DNA of 64,000 bases from Eudorina sp. 2006-703-Eu-15 (Eukaryota; Chlorophyta; Chlorophyceae; Chlamydomonadales; Volvocaceae), in NCBI GenBank assembly GCA_003117195.1, contig BDSI01000088.1, positions 124,001 to 188,000 of the forward strand. Direction: 5' to 3'. Shown piece after piece: positions 33,288 through 47,600 of this stretch. The position numbers and the translations under genes were made by a program. Below the pieces are notes generated by a model. That model was not told where the DNA came from and did not search any database. It saw only the letters and a list, made by a program, of their open reading frames with translations. The stretch's first letter is position 1; each line of letters starts with the position of its first letter.

Positions 33288-34957
33288 ATGGGGAAGATGA
33301 AAAAGACCCGCAAGTTTGCGGAGGTTAAGCGCATGCTTAACCCCAAAGACGCCGAGTAAGTCGTCATCCTACAAATTGTCTGCGGGCGACGGGACCTACT
33401 GATAACGCCGATTATGCAGGCCACCAGCCAAGCGACAAAAGACGGAGAAGAAAGAAGATGAAGTCCGGCACGTGTAAGTTTGTTTGGCTATGACGGTTCT
33501 GGACGGCCCTTGGGTCCATGTTTGGCACCGGTAGCACGCGGACAGACGTAGCACGGGGCGCGTTCGAGTGTTATATTTTTCTCCTTAATACCCTTGCCAT
33601 TTCATACCGCTGCCCACAGGGAGAAGGCTTCGTCCGCGCTGTTCTTCCGGTATAACACTCAGCTGGGGCCGCCGTACCAAGTGCTTGTTGACACCAACTT
33701 CATCAACTTTTCTATTAAGAACAAGGTAAATGGGAAACAACTTAGGCGTTAGGTGTTATCAGGTTTACCACGCCTAGCCATTTTGTGGCTTTGGCCTATT
33801 CAAAGCGTTAGTCAGTGTCGCATTCGGGGTGTACGAGTATCCCAATGAACGCCCAGTAAGAAATTACGCGTCGCGCACACGACTGCAAGGACAGACGTGG
33901 ATACGAGGGGGGCATGTCGGCCGAGAACGTTTGGATCCCATGCGTTATCTGCATATCTGGTGTCCGCGGCGTTGTCTGGCGTCCTCGGCATCGCAGATCG
34001 ACCTGGTCCGTGGCATGGTGGACTGCCTGTACGCGGAGTGCAAACCCTGCATCACGGATTGCGTCCTAGCGGAGCTTGAGAAGCTGGGGCAGAAATACCG
34101 GGTGGCGCTCAAAGTGGCCAAGGTATGTGGATCCCGCGTCCGCTGATTAAGGTGCATATCCGGATGGGGAACCCTAAGCTGCATTGTGTGGTCGGGGCAC
34201 GTGGCTAGCACAAATAAGCGTAGGTTAGCAGGTTCGTCCAACTGCACCTTGACCTTGGGATTCTTCACTGCGACCGTCACGTCTTGGACCAGCACCTGGT
34301 ACTGACCGGCCGGCCGGCTGTGCCGGACGTCCGATCCCCGGTGTACCCACCCGCAGGATCCGCGGATCGAGAGGCTGCCTTGCAGTCATAAAGGCACGTA
34401 CGCAGATGACTGCATTTGCCAGCGCGTGCAGCAGCACAGGTGCTACATCGTGGCCACGTGCGATCGGGACCTCCGTCGCCGTATCCGTAAGGCGAGTAGG
34501 GGACGCCGGTGGGGGGGTGCGGTGGGCAGGGTCGGCATCTCGGCAACCTCCGTGGGTTTTGCAAGGGCTTATGTACGCCCTGAACGTGTAATGTGTCATG
34601 GCATGGCATGGGGCGACAGCGGAGGCCTCAGGAAGTACGAGTTGCGTTCGCATAAGGCTTCGTACAGTTGCTCAGTAATGAAGGCACATTTTAATCGACC
34701 GGCGCGGATTGCGTGTCCCGGGGGGGCCTGTAAAGCCAGCGAGAGAGGGAGAGGCCAAAGGGACACGCGATCCTCGCCGGTACCAGCGCGAGACAGCGCT
34801 GTAGACTGTAATGATATGGTAGCCTTTTTAATTGGATGCTGCTTGCTGTTTCCTGACTGCGCAGATTCCCGGCGTGCCCATCATGTATCTCCAGTCGCAC
34901 CGCTACACGATAGAGCGGCTACCGGAGGCGACGATGGGCGGCGCACCACGCACGTAG
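33288..34957 (+). CDS. FCF1: rRNA-processing protein FCF1 (PIN domain)
   Basis: Six exons, 33288-33355, 33420-33473, 33620-33725, 33997-34122, 34357-34491 and 34865-34957, join in phase to 193 residues (human about 198). Fcf1/Utp24 is the small-subunit processome nuclease that cuts pre-18S rRNA in the nucleolus. The basic N-terminus [17 protein letters not shown] is characteristic. The PIN acidic residues are in place: Asp in [11 protein letters not shown], Glu in [11 protein letters not shown], and Asp in [14 protein letters not shown]. The C-terminus [20 protein letters not shown] matches the family. Intron 5 starts with GC (34492, AAG|GCGAGT); the GT two codons upstream would break the frame. 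That intron also holds an inverted repeat (34697-34782). Confidence 0.96.
34697..34782. repeat. Inverted repeat in FCF1 intron 5
   Basis: Arms of about 32 bp, ACCGGCG.GGAT.GCGTGTCCC on the left (34698-34720 core) and its near-complement on the right (34760-34781), are separated by a short purine-rich loop. The transcript could fold here. It may be a small foldback element. Confidence 0.6.
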
Positions 34958-35644
34958 ACACAGATTGGATTGAAAGCGCAGTACTGACGTTCAGCGGAAC
35001 TGGCATAGGGCACCGCAGGCTATGAGAGGAAAGCCCAGCCCGGTGGGTGGGCTGTGGTTGGGGTTGGGCTGATGGTTGGGCTTGGGTGACGTAGATGGTA
35101 TGGGGGATCGAAAAGGCATTTGCAGAATCTGGGTTAGGAGATGGGCTGGGAAGGACGGGGTGGTAGATCTTTGGGCTGACGTGCAAACGGTGTATGGTGA
35201 CGTGTTTCTCTTATGGACATGGACGACGTGGACAGCGGAAGCGGTTGATTGGCAGGTTGTGGGGGGTGGTGTCGAGGTGAACCCTTTGTGAACGCTGTAC
35301 TGTAGACGCGTCGTCGGACGGTGTGCGAACGTCTCATGAGCGATGGACGCGTCCGTTTTGCGCGGCCTTGCCAATTGAGCAGCGTTTCAATGACGAGATG
35401 GATGCAGTGTAGGACCCGGTACGACCCCGACATGCCGAATGGGCGGGAAGTTCCTTTTACTTTTAGCTAGCTAATTGTGAGCTTCAGTTCGAACTGACTT
35501 TCAATAAATTTCCTTCAAGCTTCGTTGTCATGCGAGCGACCATGCAACATTCCACCGGCGTTCTTGACCATCCTTGACGAAAGGCTTGGAAATTTTAAAT
35601 GTAAAGTTGTGAAGTATTACAAAGCAGTTTCTTTTTAGTCGGAT
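34958..35644. other. Spacer between FCF1 and SCAPER genes
   Basis: Both flanking genes are on the plus strand. The region holds the FCF1 3' UTR and the SCAPER promoter. A GGTTGGGCT-rich tract lies at about 35040-35160. No gene was recognised. Confidence 0.4.
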
Positions 35645-38600
35645 ATGGCAACCCGTAGCGCAGAGCTGTCACGGAGCAGCACCGGCCATGCTGCTGCACA
35701 CAGCATGTCTTCAGCGACATCACGGCGAGAGTATAGCTCACAAGGCGGCAGCCGGGCGCTTCAAGCTGCGGACTCGGTCGAACTTGGGGACGTGAGTCAG
35801 CGCTATGTATGTGCTCAGAGCTGAGGCTGCAGACGGTTTCAGCTCTTCCATTGAGATCTATGCGTTATACGGGCAGGATTCGGCCTGGCAAATTGTGGAT
35901 GCTCGCAACGGGAGGTCGGGTCGACCATGGTCGAAACTTATGAAGCATCTCACGAAGTAAGGAGTACGCACCAAAACGGGGGTTTCAAACTATGGCGCTG
36001 TTATCGCTGACACTGTGCAACTAGAGAGGGGCCGAGGCTCAGGACGGTGAAGGAAGATGGTATGCGCATGCCCCGGCATGTGGGATGGAGCCCCTGCCAA
36101 GGTTCGTCCTGCAGGGGTGTCATTCCAGTCTTCGATCAGTCATCATCCGTCGGCACTGGTATCCTCTCCTACATGATCGGCTGTCGGCTGCCATGTGGGT
36201 AAGCAAACCAAGCCCGTCCCGACCCCCGCAGGCTCCTTGACGATATCTACCTTACCTGTGAGCTGGACTGCTCCCCGGCCCACGCACGAACCATGATGGA
36301 ATACCTGGAGGCCTCGGCACGTGACTTCGCAGAGGTGCGCGAACGCTGCACTGACGGCCAAGGTCCTGCACGTATTGGCGCGCATTGCAGGCCGCTACAA
36401 CTCACGGACTCGTGGCCTGGACATGGTGGCTGTGCTGATTAGCTGCGGTGACTTGCGGACGACCACAGGCCAGCGCCCTGATCACCTTCGGAGCTGTCTC
36501 CAGTCTGCAAAGCACCGCCGCGGTTGCCGGGGACATGCAAACCGAAGCCCCACGAGTCCTGCGACTGCAAATGACATGGATGTCGTTCATTCAGGTTATT
36601 GACCCCCTCGCATCCTTATATACACGGCAGCCTCGGCTGCGCAGCAGTCCTGGGAAGTCCATCAAGAAAGGTTTTCCTGATCGCAATACACTTTTTGGTG
36701 TTGTGGTGCGGAGAAGCGAACAACACTTGCTCCACCTCTCTCTTCTGCAGCTCTGCATCGCCCGCTGCCGCCGCCGCTGTATGTTCTGCGCTGCAGCTAC
36801 ACGCCCAGCTGGAGTCTGTGGTGTCGCCGAGTGGACAGAAAGTCGCCTGGGAGGTGCGTACGAAGCGGGGGGGGGCAGGTTGGGCAGTGCACGACGGAGC
36901 GTACCTTGCCCGGCGCGCAGCGATGCCTCCGCCGTAACCTCCAGCGTGTACGCTGGTAGCCGTGCCTTCGACTCTCAGCGCGTGCTTCCTGCTCCGCTGG
37001 TCCCTGGCCTGCAGGTTCGCGCGTGCCGCCGTGCCAGCAGTAGGAGCCCCAGAATGGGCCTTTCGCCTTTTGGCAGCGGCGCCGGCGGGAGCAGCGGTAG
37101 CGTGCCGCCTCAGGGCCCATTCACCACCGGCTCTGCCGTAGCGGCCGCGGACGCAGTGACGGAGACAGAAGCGGTGGCATCGACCGCTGGGGCTGGGCCT
37201 ATCTCATTGCTGCGGTTTGCTGCGAGGTCGGGCGGCGTCGTCGCGCCCCCGTCCGCGCTCTCGCGCACATCGGCGATGCTCGGCATCCGGCGAGCGGCAA
37301 GCTGCGGCGGCGCCCCTGGAGCCGGCGCGGGAGGTCATGGCGGTACGTCGCGCGGTAGCGGCTGGGCCCAGCTGAACAGTTGTCGCCCCCATCTGGGTTG
37401 GCTTGTACCGTATCGCCAAGGTCATTCCGGATGACACACTAGCACCCTCGTGATGGGGAGATGTGCGCCGTGCCCCACATGTTGCGGAAACGGATGCTGT
37501 TGCAGTCCTCTAGCGGAGGTAGCAGCGGGGAGCAGCGGGGAGGTTGGGATAGTGCGCCAGGCGGCGGGGGAAGTACCAACCTACATTCCTGGGTCTGCCG
37601 CAGGACCGTCGCCAGGTGTGGGTGGGAGCGGAGGCGGCACTCCCGGCGGCTCCCTGGCATTCTTGCCGCCAGGCGCTGACACTGGTCCGGCACTGGTGGC
37701 GGGCTGGCCAGGGCCGCCGCCGGCGGGCGCCCACCCGGCGGCGGACGGAAACCCTTGGAATGGCAAGGTAAAATGGAACGAGCTCTTCGGTCGCCAGCAG
37801 TCAAACCCGCAGCAGCGGCAGCAACAGCAGTCCAAGCGGGGTCCGTCACAGCCCCTGGCTGGAGGAGGCGGAGGGGCAGCCGCAGCGGCCGCGCTGGCGG
37901 GCGGCAGCGCTGGCGGGGTTGGCAGTAACGGTGAACTCGGTTTCCGGTTGGGGACGGCGCCGCCGCCACCGCGGCTCAAGACGGCCGGCACGTGTGGCGG
38001 CGGCAGCGGCAGCACGGCCAGCGGGGACACATGCAGCAGTCCCACGGGGGGACCATCCAGCCCCCTGGATGCCGTGTACCACAAACTGCTCAGCTCCCCC
38101 AGTAAGTGGCCGGGCGGAGTGTTGCGCCAGTCGCGTTCCAGATGTTTCTCAGGGATGCCAGGCCAACTCCCCCGGCGGCTTGTGGGGCCGTCCGTGAGGT
38201 CACAACACGCGAAGACAAAGCCGGCAGCATTGCGGGACGGGGTCGGCCCGGCTTGTCGCCCGCAAGCCAGGACAGTTTGATGCAGCAGCCCGCTTCTTCC
38301 CGTGCCCGTTCCCTTTCGTTTCGTTGCCCCGCCTCGGCCACAGGCCGTAAGCTTTCTCCCTCGGAGGTTCGAAAGGCCAGCGAGGAGCGGCAGGCCCGCG
38401 CTGAAAAGGCGCGTCAGGCCATGGTGGAGGAAAAGCTGGCGCGGCTGGCGCAGGCCAACCAGAGCCGGCACATGGTCAAGTCCATGATGGTGAGTGACGG
38501 AGCAGGTGTTTTTTCCGCGCAATGTCTCTCCTCCCATGAACTTTTGCACAGGCGTCGATCGCCGTGGCGAATTTGAACGATCGTGGAGACGGGGCGAAGC

Positions 38601-41600
38601 GCTGTTTGGGCTGCCGTGCAGGGTTGCACATGATGCGTCGCAACCTCCAGACGGGCAGGGGCAGCGGTTGCGATTGCGTGTGTGCGTTCGCTGACGACAA
38701 CCCCTAACAATTTTGTGGTTCCATCGGACCAGCGGAAGCCTCGTGGCTGGGCTCACCACGCACGCCGCGGCCGCGCGCTCGTGTCCATGTAGCGGTGCGG
38801 CTTCGGGCGGAGAACCCTTGCAGCGCGCATGTAGGTAACGGAGATGTCTCTCGTTTTGGGCCCTGAGACCTTTGTGCCGCGCCGGATGGTACACCACCGC
38901 GCACGGTGCACCCAAACCCCCCGCCGCAGGAAGAGCGGGCGGGCGCCATCGCGGCGCGCGTCGACAGCAAGATTGCGCGCAGCGCCGAGCTGCGACAGGC
39001 TCACCTGGCGGAGCGGGTGCAGAAGGCGGTGGAGGAGACCAAGAAGGTGAGGGCCCGGGCGGGCCGCCGGGGCGTGATGCTCGTACCTCACCCCTTACTG
39101 ATTCGTACATCGACTGGCCGTCACCACCGCACGAGTGCGGTGCGAAGGCCTCTGGCTTCACTCGACACGTATCATGTAGCTTGGGGATCTGGGACACGTC
39201 GTGGAGGTTTGCGCCATCGCGAGCAAGCTATACCGGCCTGGCTTTGCAAGCAGTGGGATAGGTAGCAATGGGATAGGTAGCTTGCTAGCAAGCTATGGCG
39301 AGATGCAAGGTAAGGCGGCCTTGCGGCTCAGGGGGGGCGTGCGGTGAGGGGCGGGTGACCGGGACGTGGGGACGGACGCGCCCAGAGTGCCTTTCCTTGG
39401 CGTGGAGCACCGTGGAGCACTCACACTCGGCGGAGGGTCCCCTTGTGCGTCTGACCAGGTGGCGGAGGTGGCCTTCATCAACCAGATGCTGGAGCAGGAC
39501 AAGAAGTTGGCGCTGCAGGAGAAGCTGGAGGAAGGTGCGTGCGGCATTGATTCCCGGGCGATCGGCCGCCCCCAGGTCCCCGGCGGCGCGGACCCGCTTG
39601 CGGGGGTGGTGTGCGTACAAACTGAACCCACCCGGCTCGACCCGACCTGACATGACCCGGGTTGACTCGACCCGACTCGAGCCGATTGCAACACACACAC
39701 ATACACAGTCAATTCTAAATACACAGTCAAACTATTGGCCGCCACTCGGCATGTCACGCACTCGTGTTCTGCCTGTCTAAGAAACACACACAATCAGGTA
39801 CCTGCAGGGACAAATGTGTCCGATGCGACTGGGGCGGTGTCCGCCTACCGGCGATTGGGTCCAGCTGCGAATGCGCGTGGGATTGGGTAACGGACCACGC
39901 GGCGGCCGCCTCTCGTAATGGACCCAGGTGAGACACGGAGGCGGCAAGCTCTGGAGGCGCTGCAGCAACGCGGCAAGGGCGCGGCGGCCGCCGTGGAGGA
40001 GGCGCAGGAGCGGCGCAAGCTGCTTGAGGTGTGACGACGGGTGGGAGGCGGTTTGGTTTGATGGTGGTATGCGCGGGGCCGGGCAAAACCCGCGACCCAC
40101 GACGCGTGTCTGTGAAGTGGGCCGCGGGGCTCTTTATGCGGACCCATGGGTCACGTCATGCCTGTGAAGCTCGTGTCCACTCGCTTACTACTTCTGATTA
40201 CTGTTGTCAATCTCGTCCCTGCGCGCAACGCAGGCCGAGCGGCGAGAGCAGCTGGTGGATCGACAGCGCAGGAAGATGGCGGCGCAGGTACGGAACGGGA
40301 GGTTCGCAAGGGTTGGGCCGCGAGAGGGCACCCACGCCGGTGTATAATCGTACGCAGGCAGGGCGGGAGTGCGTGATGTGCAACATAGGCATAGCAGTGC
40401 GCAACAGCTGCCCATATGCGTGTGTGCGTGTGTGGGTGTGGGGACGGGCGTCCTGGGCGCGTCCTTCCCATGTACCGGCTCGGCGGGTAGGAGATCTGGA
40501 CAACCGGGCAACGCCCTACCGACTGAAGCTCCAAGGGTGACTTGATTCCTCCGAGGTTTCCGTCCCAAACGTCCCATATGTGGGAAAACCTCACCGATGT
40601 GCCGCGTAGAGCAGGGCAGCGCGGGGCATGTATTTGCTGGTCGGGAGCTGTAGCTAGCCCGTGTGGAAGAGTTTGACGCGTGTGACGGCTTTGGGGTGGT
40701 TTGGTCGATGTGGACCGCAGGCCAAGTTGGAGGAGGAGCGCCGCGCGGCGGCAGCGGCGAGGGAAGCCGCCAGCCGGGCGCAGCGCGCGGCGGCGGCGCA
40801 GGCCGCCGAGGCGCGGCAGCGGCAGCGCGACGTGCTGTCGGTGCGCATCGAGGAGCGGCTCCGTGAGGCGGCGGCGCGGAGGGCGCAGCATCTGGAGCTC
40901 ATCAAGGAGCGGGCCGCTCTGGGCAAGGTGGGTGCGAGGCGGTGCAGTCGGGAAGGAAGGAAAGAAGGGGGCCACCAAGGGCGCCTCGCGTTTTGTAACG
41001 CTGGGTCGACGATGGCCAGTAATTCCCTTCCGGGCTTTGGCGGCCGGTATGGGGACCTCTACTGGCCCAACGGTGAGTTTGTCAGGGGTCGATGATTGAG
41101 ATGTTGGTTTCCGTCCTGCGCAGGACCTGTACGACCGTCGCCTCATGGACGGCAGCACCGCCTCACCGCGCTCGCCGCAATCGAGGTACACGCGGCCGCC
41201 GTCGCCGGAGATTGCGTCCGCCGGCGCGGCCGGCCATCCGGTGCCGCCGCCGCCTCTGGGCCGGCCGGTGACACCACCCAGCGGCGCGGCTGCGTCCCGC
41301 GGCTGGCAGAGCGCGGCGAGTGCGGCCTTGGGCGCGGCCATGACCGCCGGTTGCGGCGGCGGCGGCAGCGGCGGTGGCGGCGGTGGAAGCGCCCCACCTT
41401 CCTCGCCCTCCGGCCTACACTCATCCAACTCCCACACCGGTAAGTATTAATCGCCGGACTGGGTGTGTCTGGGCTGTTTTTCTTTTTATCCCACACCGGT
41501 GTGCCGATATTGGATGCCGTTCTATCACAGCGGGACGAGCGCTCCGGTTCGTTTCTGGGTCTGGTGTTTTTCCCCCCGAAACGAGTTTATGTATTGGCTG

Positions 41601-44600
41601 GCGGGTTGTTTCGTTGCGGGATTCCTCGCAAAACACACCGGGACGCGGTTTGTTTGTTTGAAGGTTGTTATGGTGAGTATTTTGGTCCTTGGTTTGGGTC
41701 GGGCGGGTCTCTTCCCTAAACACCGGGGCGCTGGGTGCCTGCCGCAAGCCTGCCGATTGGTGATGCGAGTGATGCCGATCCGCTGCGCGCGCCCGCGCGC
41801 TCGCAGGTGCCTCCTTGGCAGCGGCGGCTGAGAGCGGCTCCGCCTCCACCCCGCTGCGCTCCTCGGACCGGAGCATCACGGTCAGCGCCGACCCGCGGCG
41901 GCGGCTCAAGGGCATGCGGCGGCGGTGCTGCAAGTCGCTGGCCAGGCTGGAAGCAGCCCGGTACGTGCTGGGGTTGAATTGAAAAAAGAAACAAATCCGA
42001 GAAACGAACCCGGGCACACCCAGAAATACTCAGCTTGCTTACGTGGCGAGGTACCTGCATAGCAGTGGAAGTATAGAGGTGCTGGGGTGCGTGGTTAGGG
42101 CGGTACTGTTAAATGGGGGGCCTTGGGTATGGCGCCACATGTGGCAGCCCAACCGATGCTATGTTACGGGGCTCGGTTTCGGTTTCCAGGCCTGGTGCAG
42201 CTCAGTAGACCGCACGGGGGCGCAGCGGTTCGTGATGGCCGATGACTGATGCCTGCAAGGTCGCGCGCCGCTGCTGCAGGCCCGAGTACTCGGAGCCGGC
42301 GTACCTGCAAGCGTTACTGGAGGGTGCGGACGGCCGGGAGCTCGTGGCCACGTGGGCTCTGCTCGTGGAAACGGCGCTGCGAGACACCGCCGCGGCAGCG
42401 GCGGCCGACGCGGCCATCGCCGCGGCTGCGAAGGCCGGCGGCCGCCGGAAAGGCGGCTCCACCGCGGGCGCTGCGGCCGGCGTGCCGTTGGGGTCGACTG
42501 CCGCGGCGCCGGCAGCCACGGCGGCGACAGTGGCGTCGGGCGGCGGCGGTGATGCCGCTGCTGTCAGGAGCAGTGTCGGCGGCGGCAGCTGCAGAGGGAG
42601 CTCAGCAGGGAGCCTCAGCGCGGGAAGCACCGGCGGTTCGGCCGCCGCAGAGGCGGCCGCAGCAGCCGCGTCCGTCAAGCACCTGCTGCAGCGGGTTCAC
42701 ACGGATTTGGGCGGCAGGAGCAAGGTGAGTCCGATCCGCGTGACGTTGTACGAGATAGGCGACAGTCACGACAGGGCGGCGGCAGAGCGACCATGACTTC
42801 TTCCAATTGTCGTGCGTGACCGAAGTGCGGCGTGTATACCTCCAGACCGGGTTTGCGGGCGGCTGCCAGTCGGGCCTGCCTTGCGCAGCTACAGCCGGAG
42901 ACGGCTACCGATGAAAGGGCCCGTGATCGCTTGGTGTGTATTGACGATTTCATGGGCAGGGCCGATACTGGCATGTCCCAGCTGCGATACTGGTAATGCG
43001 GTGATGGCACTGCTACTGTTGTGAGACCTCCCACCACGTTGTCCGTTATGGGCTGATACAGCGTTCCTTGAGCCGCTCTTAATTTACCGTATATTCGCTG
43101 CTCTTCTTGACCCGTTTGTCGTCTTTTCGGTTCGCTCCGTAGGGCGTTGCGCTCCACGCGGCCCGGCCGTCCGGACTGCTGGTCGCACTGGCGGAACTGC
43201 TGACGGCGCCGGCGGCTGCGGCGGCGTCGCACCCGCCGCAGACCTCGGTGCAGGTGAGCAGCGCGCCCGGGCTGATCCTGACGCGAGTCGCAGCGCGACG
43301 CGAGCCGCGATGCCCTGCCATGTCACTTAGTAGAGGTCCGGGGTCTCTAGGGGGGTCGGACAGGGGGGCAAGGCATGGTCACGGTGCTCTCCGGCCATTC
43401 GCCGCGCACGTGCGTGTACGGCTCGGAGTAACGCCCCTGCTCAACGTGTATCATCAGCCTGCTGCGTTTTTCGAAGTCGCGGACCGCTTCCGAGCTGCAA
43501 GGCACGGCGAGTGTTCTGGACAGGCCCTCTGACCTGCAAACCGAGACAGCTTTGCCGAGTCGCGAAACCGGTTGCTGACTCCGTTTTTCCGCACCACTCA
43601 TTCCCGCGTCGCGCCCGCAGCTGATGGAACTGTTGGCGCTGCTAGTGACCTCCTCGCCGTACAACGCCGCGTGGCTGCTGGCCCGTGGCGGTGCCGGGGC
43701 TGTGTCCGGCTTGGTCCGGTGCGGCATGAGGGCCCTGGACCGCTACAACGGCCTGGCGGCGGACGAGGTGTGGGAGGAGCCGCCCGAGGCCAGGTACCTG
43801 GCGGCGCTACTGCAGGTAGGAATGTTAAGAGTGCGTCAGGGTGCGGATGGATGTCCTGGATGCAGCTGGTCTCCTGTGGGGATTGGCCGCGGCGAGCGTT
43901 GCGGTAGGGTCCAACGCCTCCACTCGCCGGTAGTTCCATAAGGGCTTGCGAGAACGTATTACACAGGGCTGGAGTAGAGCTCTTGCGGAGTTTGGGGAAG
44001 CCCCCAGATGCGCTCTCTCCGCTCTTTTGCTGAGGGTGTCAGGGAACCCCGCTTGCGGCGGTTTGTTGTCGCAGACGCTGGCGTGTCTCTGTAGGACGCC
44101 CTTCGCGGACCAGCCCTCCCTCAACGCTCAGCAGGAGGAGCTGGTGGCGTATGTGGTGGCATGCGGACTCATACACAGGTGTGCGCGGCTGGCCTGGGGG
44201 TGTTGAGACTGGGGGTGTTGGGAAAGCTTGCTAGCGAATGCTACACAGGCTGGCGAGCCTTTCCGCCCCGGCGAAGCCATGCGGATGCGGATGCGCCTGC
44301 TGCCGCCTGGGCGGCCGTCAGTGCCCGCTGCCCGATACACGGTGCAGCCAGGTCACTGGCCACTCCAATGCCGGGGCCCCTTGCGCAGCAGCGATTTTGG
44401 TGTTGCCGACCCCATATGTGCCCGTCTCTTACCTGTTACCCACCCAGCCAGTGTTCCGACACCCGCATGCTTCCCCCTGTTCCTCCCCCCCGTCCCGGGC
44501 TGCATCCAGATCGACGGAGCTGTTCAGCCTGTTTGACCAACCCGCGGCCAACGACACGGCGCCCATCCCCGGCTACGTTCTGCAGTGCCTCGCGCTGCTG

Positions 44601-47600
44601 GAGGCCATCACAAGTGAGCGCAGGGTGGCGGCGACACGCAGCGCCCCTCACGTTGCGACCCGCGTGGCCTCAGTGGCCAGAGAGTATGCCTGTGGTTTGT
44701 TTTTGCCCATTTTGCCATCAGATTCTGGTTGGATTGCGCTGTTGTGATACGCTGTCACCCGTGATCGGCAGGGCGGTCGTTGTGTCGCAGCTAAGAGCGT
44801 GCATGAGCCCACATCACGCGTGGTTCCAGTCGCGGGGTTTCACGCGGGCTCGCTGCTTCTGCGTGCCTCCTCTGCGCAGGCGGGCCCCGCCGTCGCACCC
44901 CTGCCGCCGGTCTGACGAGTCAGAAGCGCTGGCTCCCCCAAGCCGCCAACGAGGCGGCCATCGCCCTGGCCTTCCAGGTGGGGCCCTGCAAGGTCCTGCA
45001 AGGGGGCCCTTCCTTACACGGCTTCGCGCGGGTGATGTTGCATGTAGCAGCAGGCCTCCCGGACAACGCTGCTTTTGTGGTTGCCTGCCCGCCATGGACT
45101 ATGGACTATGGGCGGCGGCCCTGCAGGCACGCCACAGCAGCGCCCCGGCCACCAGTGCCTCACCGGTGCGCTGAGAGGGCGCGTCCACAGCAGAGCAGGG
45201 GTCGTGTGACGCGCAGGAGCCCTGGAACTCTGATTGCCGTGTCTTTCGTTCCGTTTGGGTGCGTTTCCCCCTTGACATCAGGAGACCTCCATGGCGGGGC
45301 TGCCGTCCCTTCTGACCGCCGTACTGCTGCGAGCCGCGCCCAGCTGCACGCCCGCCGAGGCGCGGCCGGAGCGGCTGCCGCCCAACTTCGTGGCCGCGGC
45401 GGCGTGCATCATGCGCGTCCTCAACAACATCGCACGGTGGGTGAGCGCCGCGCCAATCCCACAGCCGCTGCTGGCACCACCGCACACTGCGCTCGCTTGA
45501 AACCCACGGGCCGCATCCACGGGCCGCATCCGTCGCGCTTGTCCTTGCTCCGCCGTGCTCCTTTTCTGTTACGGTACGCCCCGCCCAGCCCTCACTGATG
45601 GTCATAGGTTCATGTGGTCATATGGATCCCTTGCGCGCGGTCCCCCCCTTCCCGCAGGCTGGACCTGGTCGCCGCCCAGAGCAGCCTGGGCGCATCCGAG
45701 CTGCGCGTCGTCGTCTTTCACTTGGTCGGCTTTCTGTTGTCGTACTGTACGAATCAGTGGCCCATGGGCTCGGGCGTAGAGCCAGCCATCCGCGCGGCGC
45801 TCACCGCCGCCGCCACGGGCGGCAGCATCGCCGCGGGCGCTGCCGGCCAGACCCATACCTCCGGCAGTGCCCCGCAGGGCGTTGGCTCGCCGGCGTCCAT
45901 CCCGGCCGTCAGGACGGCAAGCAGCGGCGGATCCGGTACGGGCGCGACCGCGGCCGCGAGGGGTTCCCCGTCCGCGACACCCGCAGCGCAGGCGTCGTCG
46001 TCGTCGGCGCCGGCGCCGGCTGCTCCCCCGGCCCACACGGGGCTAGTGCAGCTGCTGAATGAGGTGCTGCTGCTGATCGGGTTCTACGGAGTGCTACAGC
46101 CCGCCAACCAGGACGTGTTGCTGTGGGGCAAGAGCCCCACCATCCTGCAGCGCCTGGCGGAGGTGCCCTTCCCCTACTTTGTGGAAGAGCAGCTGTACCA
46201 GGTGGGTGGCGAACAGGCAAATCCGCGAGCCGCAAGCGGCCAGCCGCTGCAATCCAGGTGGATTTTGCATGACAGAGTGTTCGGCTGCTCTTTGGGGCGT
46301 ATGAACCTGATGTTGAAACGCCGCCATCTGCGACCCATGGGTCCGCCTCGCAGGTTCTGATGCCCACCCTGCTGTCTGTGTGCTACGGCAGCGAGCGCGC
46401 CTGCGCCACCCTCGCGCAGCACATGGACCTCCACCTGCTGCACAGCTACGTGCAGGTGGGCGGCGGCGGCGGTGGCGGTGCCGCGCAGTGGATGTGGATG
46501 CCCGGGACGTAGCTCGGGATGGGGGGGATGGCTGGCGTGCAGTGGTCGGGAGTCGCACTTACAACAGCAGCTCGTCATGCGTTATCATGCATGCTGCGTG
46601 AAGCAGCAGCGGAGTGTGACGTACTGCGGACTCGGGGATGGGCGGGGCTTGCCAGGGGAAGGGCGCGGGTTGCGATCACCCGAGCGGCCGTGTGGCGCGT
46701 AGGTCTACCCGCACTCACGGGCTTCTGCGACACGTGGTGACAAGGGGGAGAGCTGTGTTGCCGTAACGATGTGGTTACGGTACTCCTCCCCGTCGGCCTG
46801 CTGGGGGCCTCGCACCTGTAACCCAAAGCCTTGGCGTCCTCCCACCTGCCCACCCAACCGCCGCAGACCATGATCCGGCAGTTCCGGTTCAGCCCTTCCG
46901 CTGTGCCCGTCGGTGCCGAAGGGCAGCCCGGCGCCGGGAGGACGGGGCTGGCGAAGCCGGAGGAGCCGTACTGTCCGCCGCCCCACGACGACGCCACCAG
47001 TGCGACGCTGGAGTCGGTGCCAGCTCCGTTGTCTCCCAGGCGACAGCTCCTGCGCGACCTGCCGAGCACTGTACCGGGCATGTCCGGCGTCGCTGCTGCT
47101 TCTTGCGAGAACAGCAGCAGTCACAGTTGCAACGACAGCGCGATGCAGCCCGGGCTGAGCGACGTGAGCCCCGACCCGCACGCTCCTCTTGGCGCTGGGT
47201 CGGCCTCCCATTCACCTGCAGCCGCAGCCGCAGCCGCCGCGAGCGGCCACGGTCTGGCGCTGCCGGCCCCGACAGCGGATCGCTACAGCCTGCCGCAGCG
47301 GTTCCCTCCGGAGATGTTGCCGCAGGCGTTGGCGTTCCTGGAGAGACAGATGCCCGGAGGCGCGGAGCGGGGGGGCTGCGCGGAGTCCTCCCTGGCGGCG
47401 GCGGTGGCGGCAGCCGCGGCCGCGGGTCGCCTCACGGCGGCGCCCCCGCAGCTTTCATCATCTCCTCTGGAGGTGCTGGCGGCAGAGATGCAAGGCACGC
47501 AGGCCACCGCTGTGAAGCAGGCGGGGGCAGAGCCTGACCGCACCGCCGCATTGGCACCGCTGGTCGGCCCGCCCGCCGCAGCTGCGCCTGGGTTGGATGC

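Noticed and set aside
37581..41437. Long minus-strand frames (538 and 428 codons)
   Set aside because: Antisense to SCAPER exons, whose plus-strand splice phases and homology are consistent.
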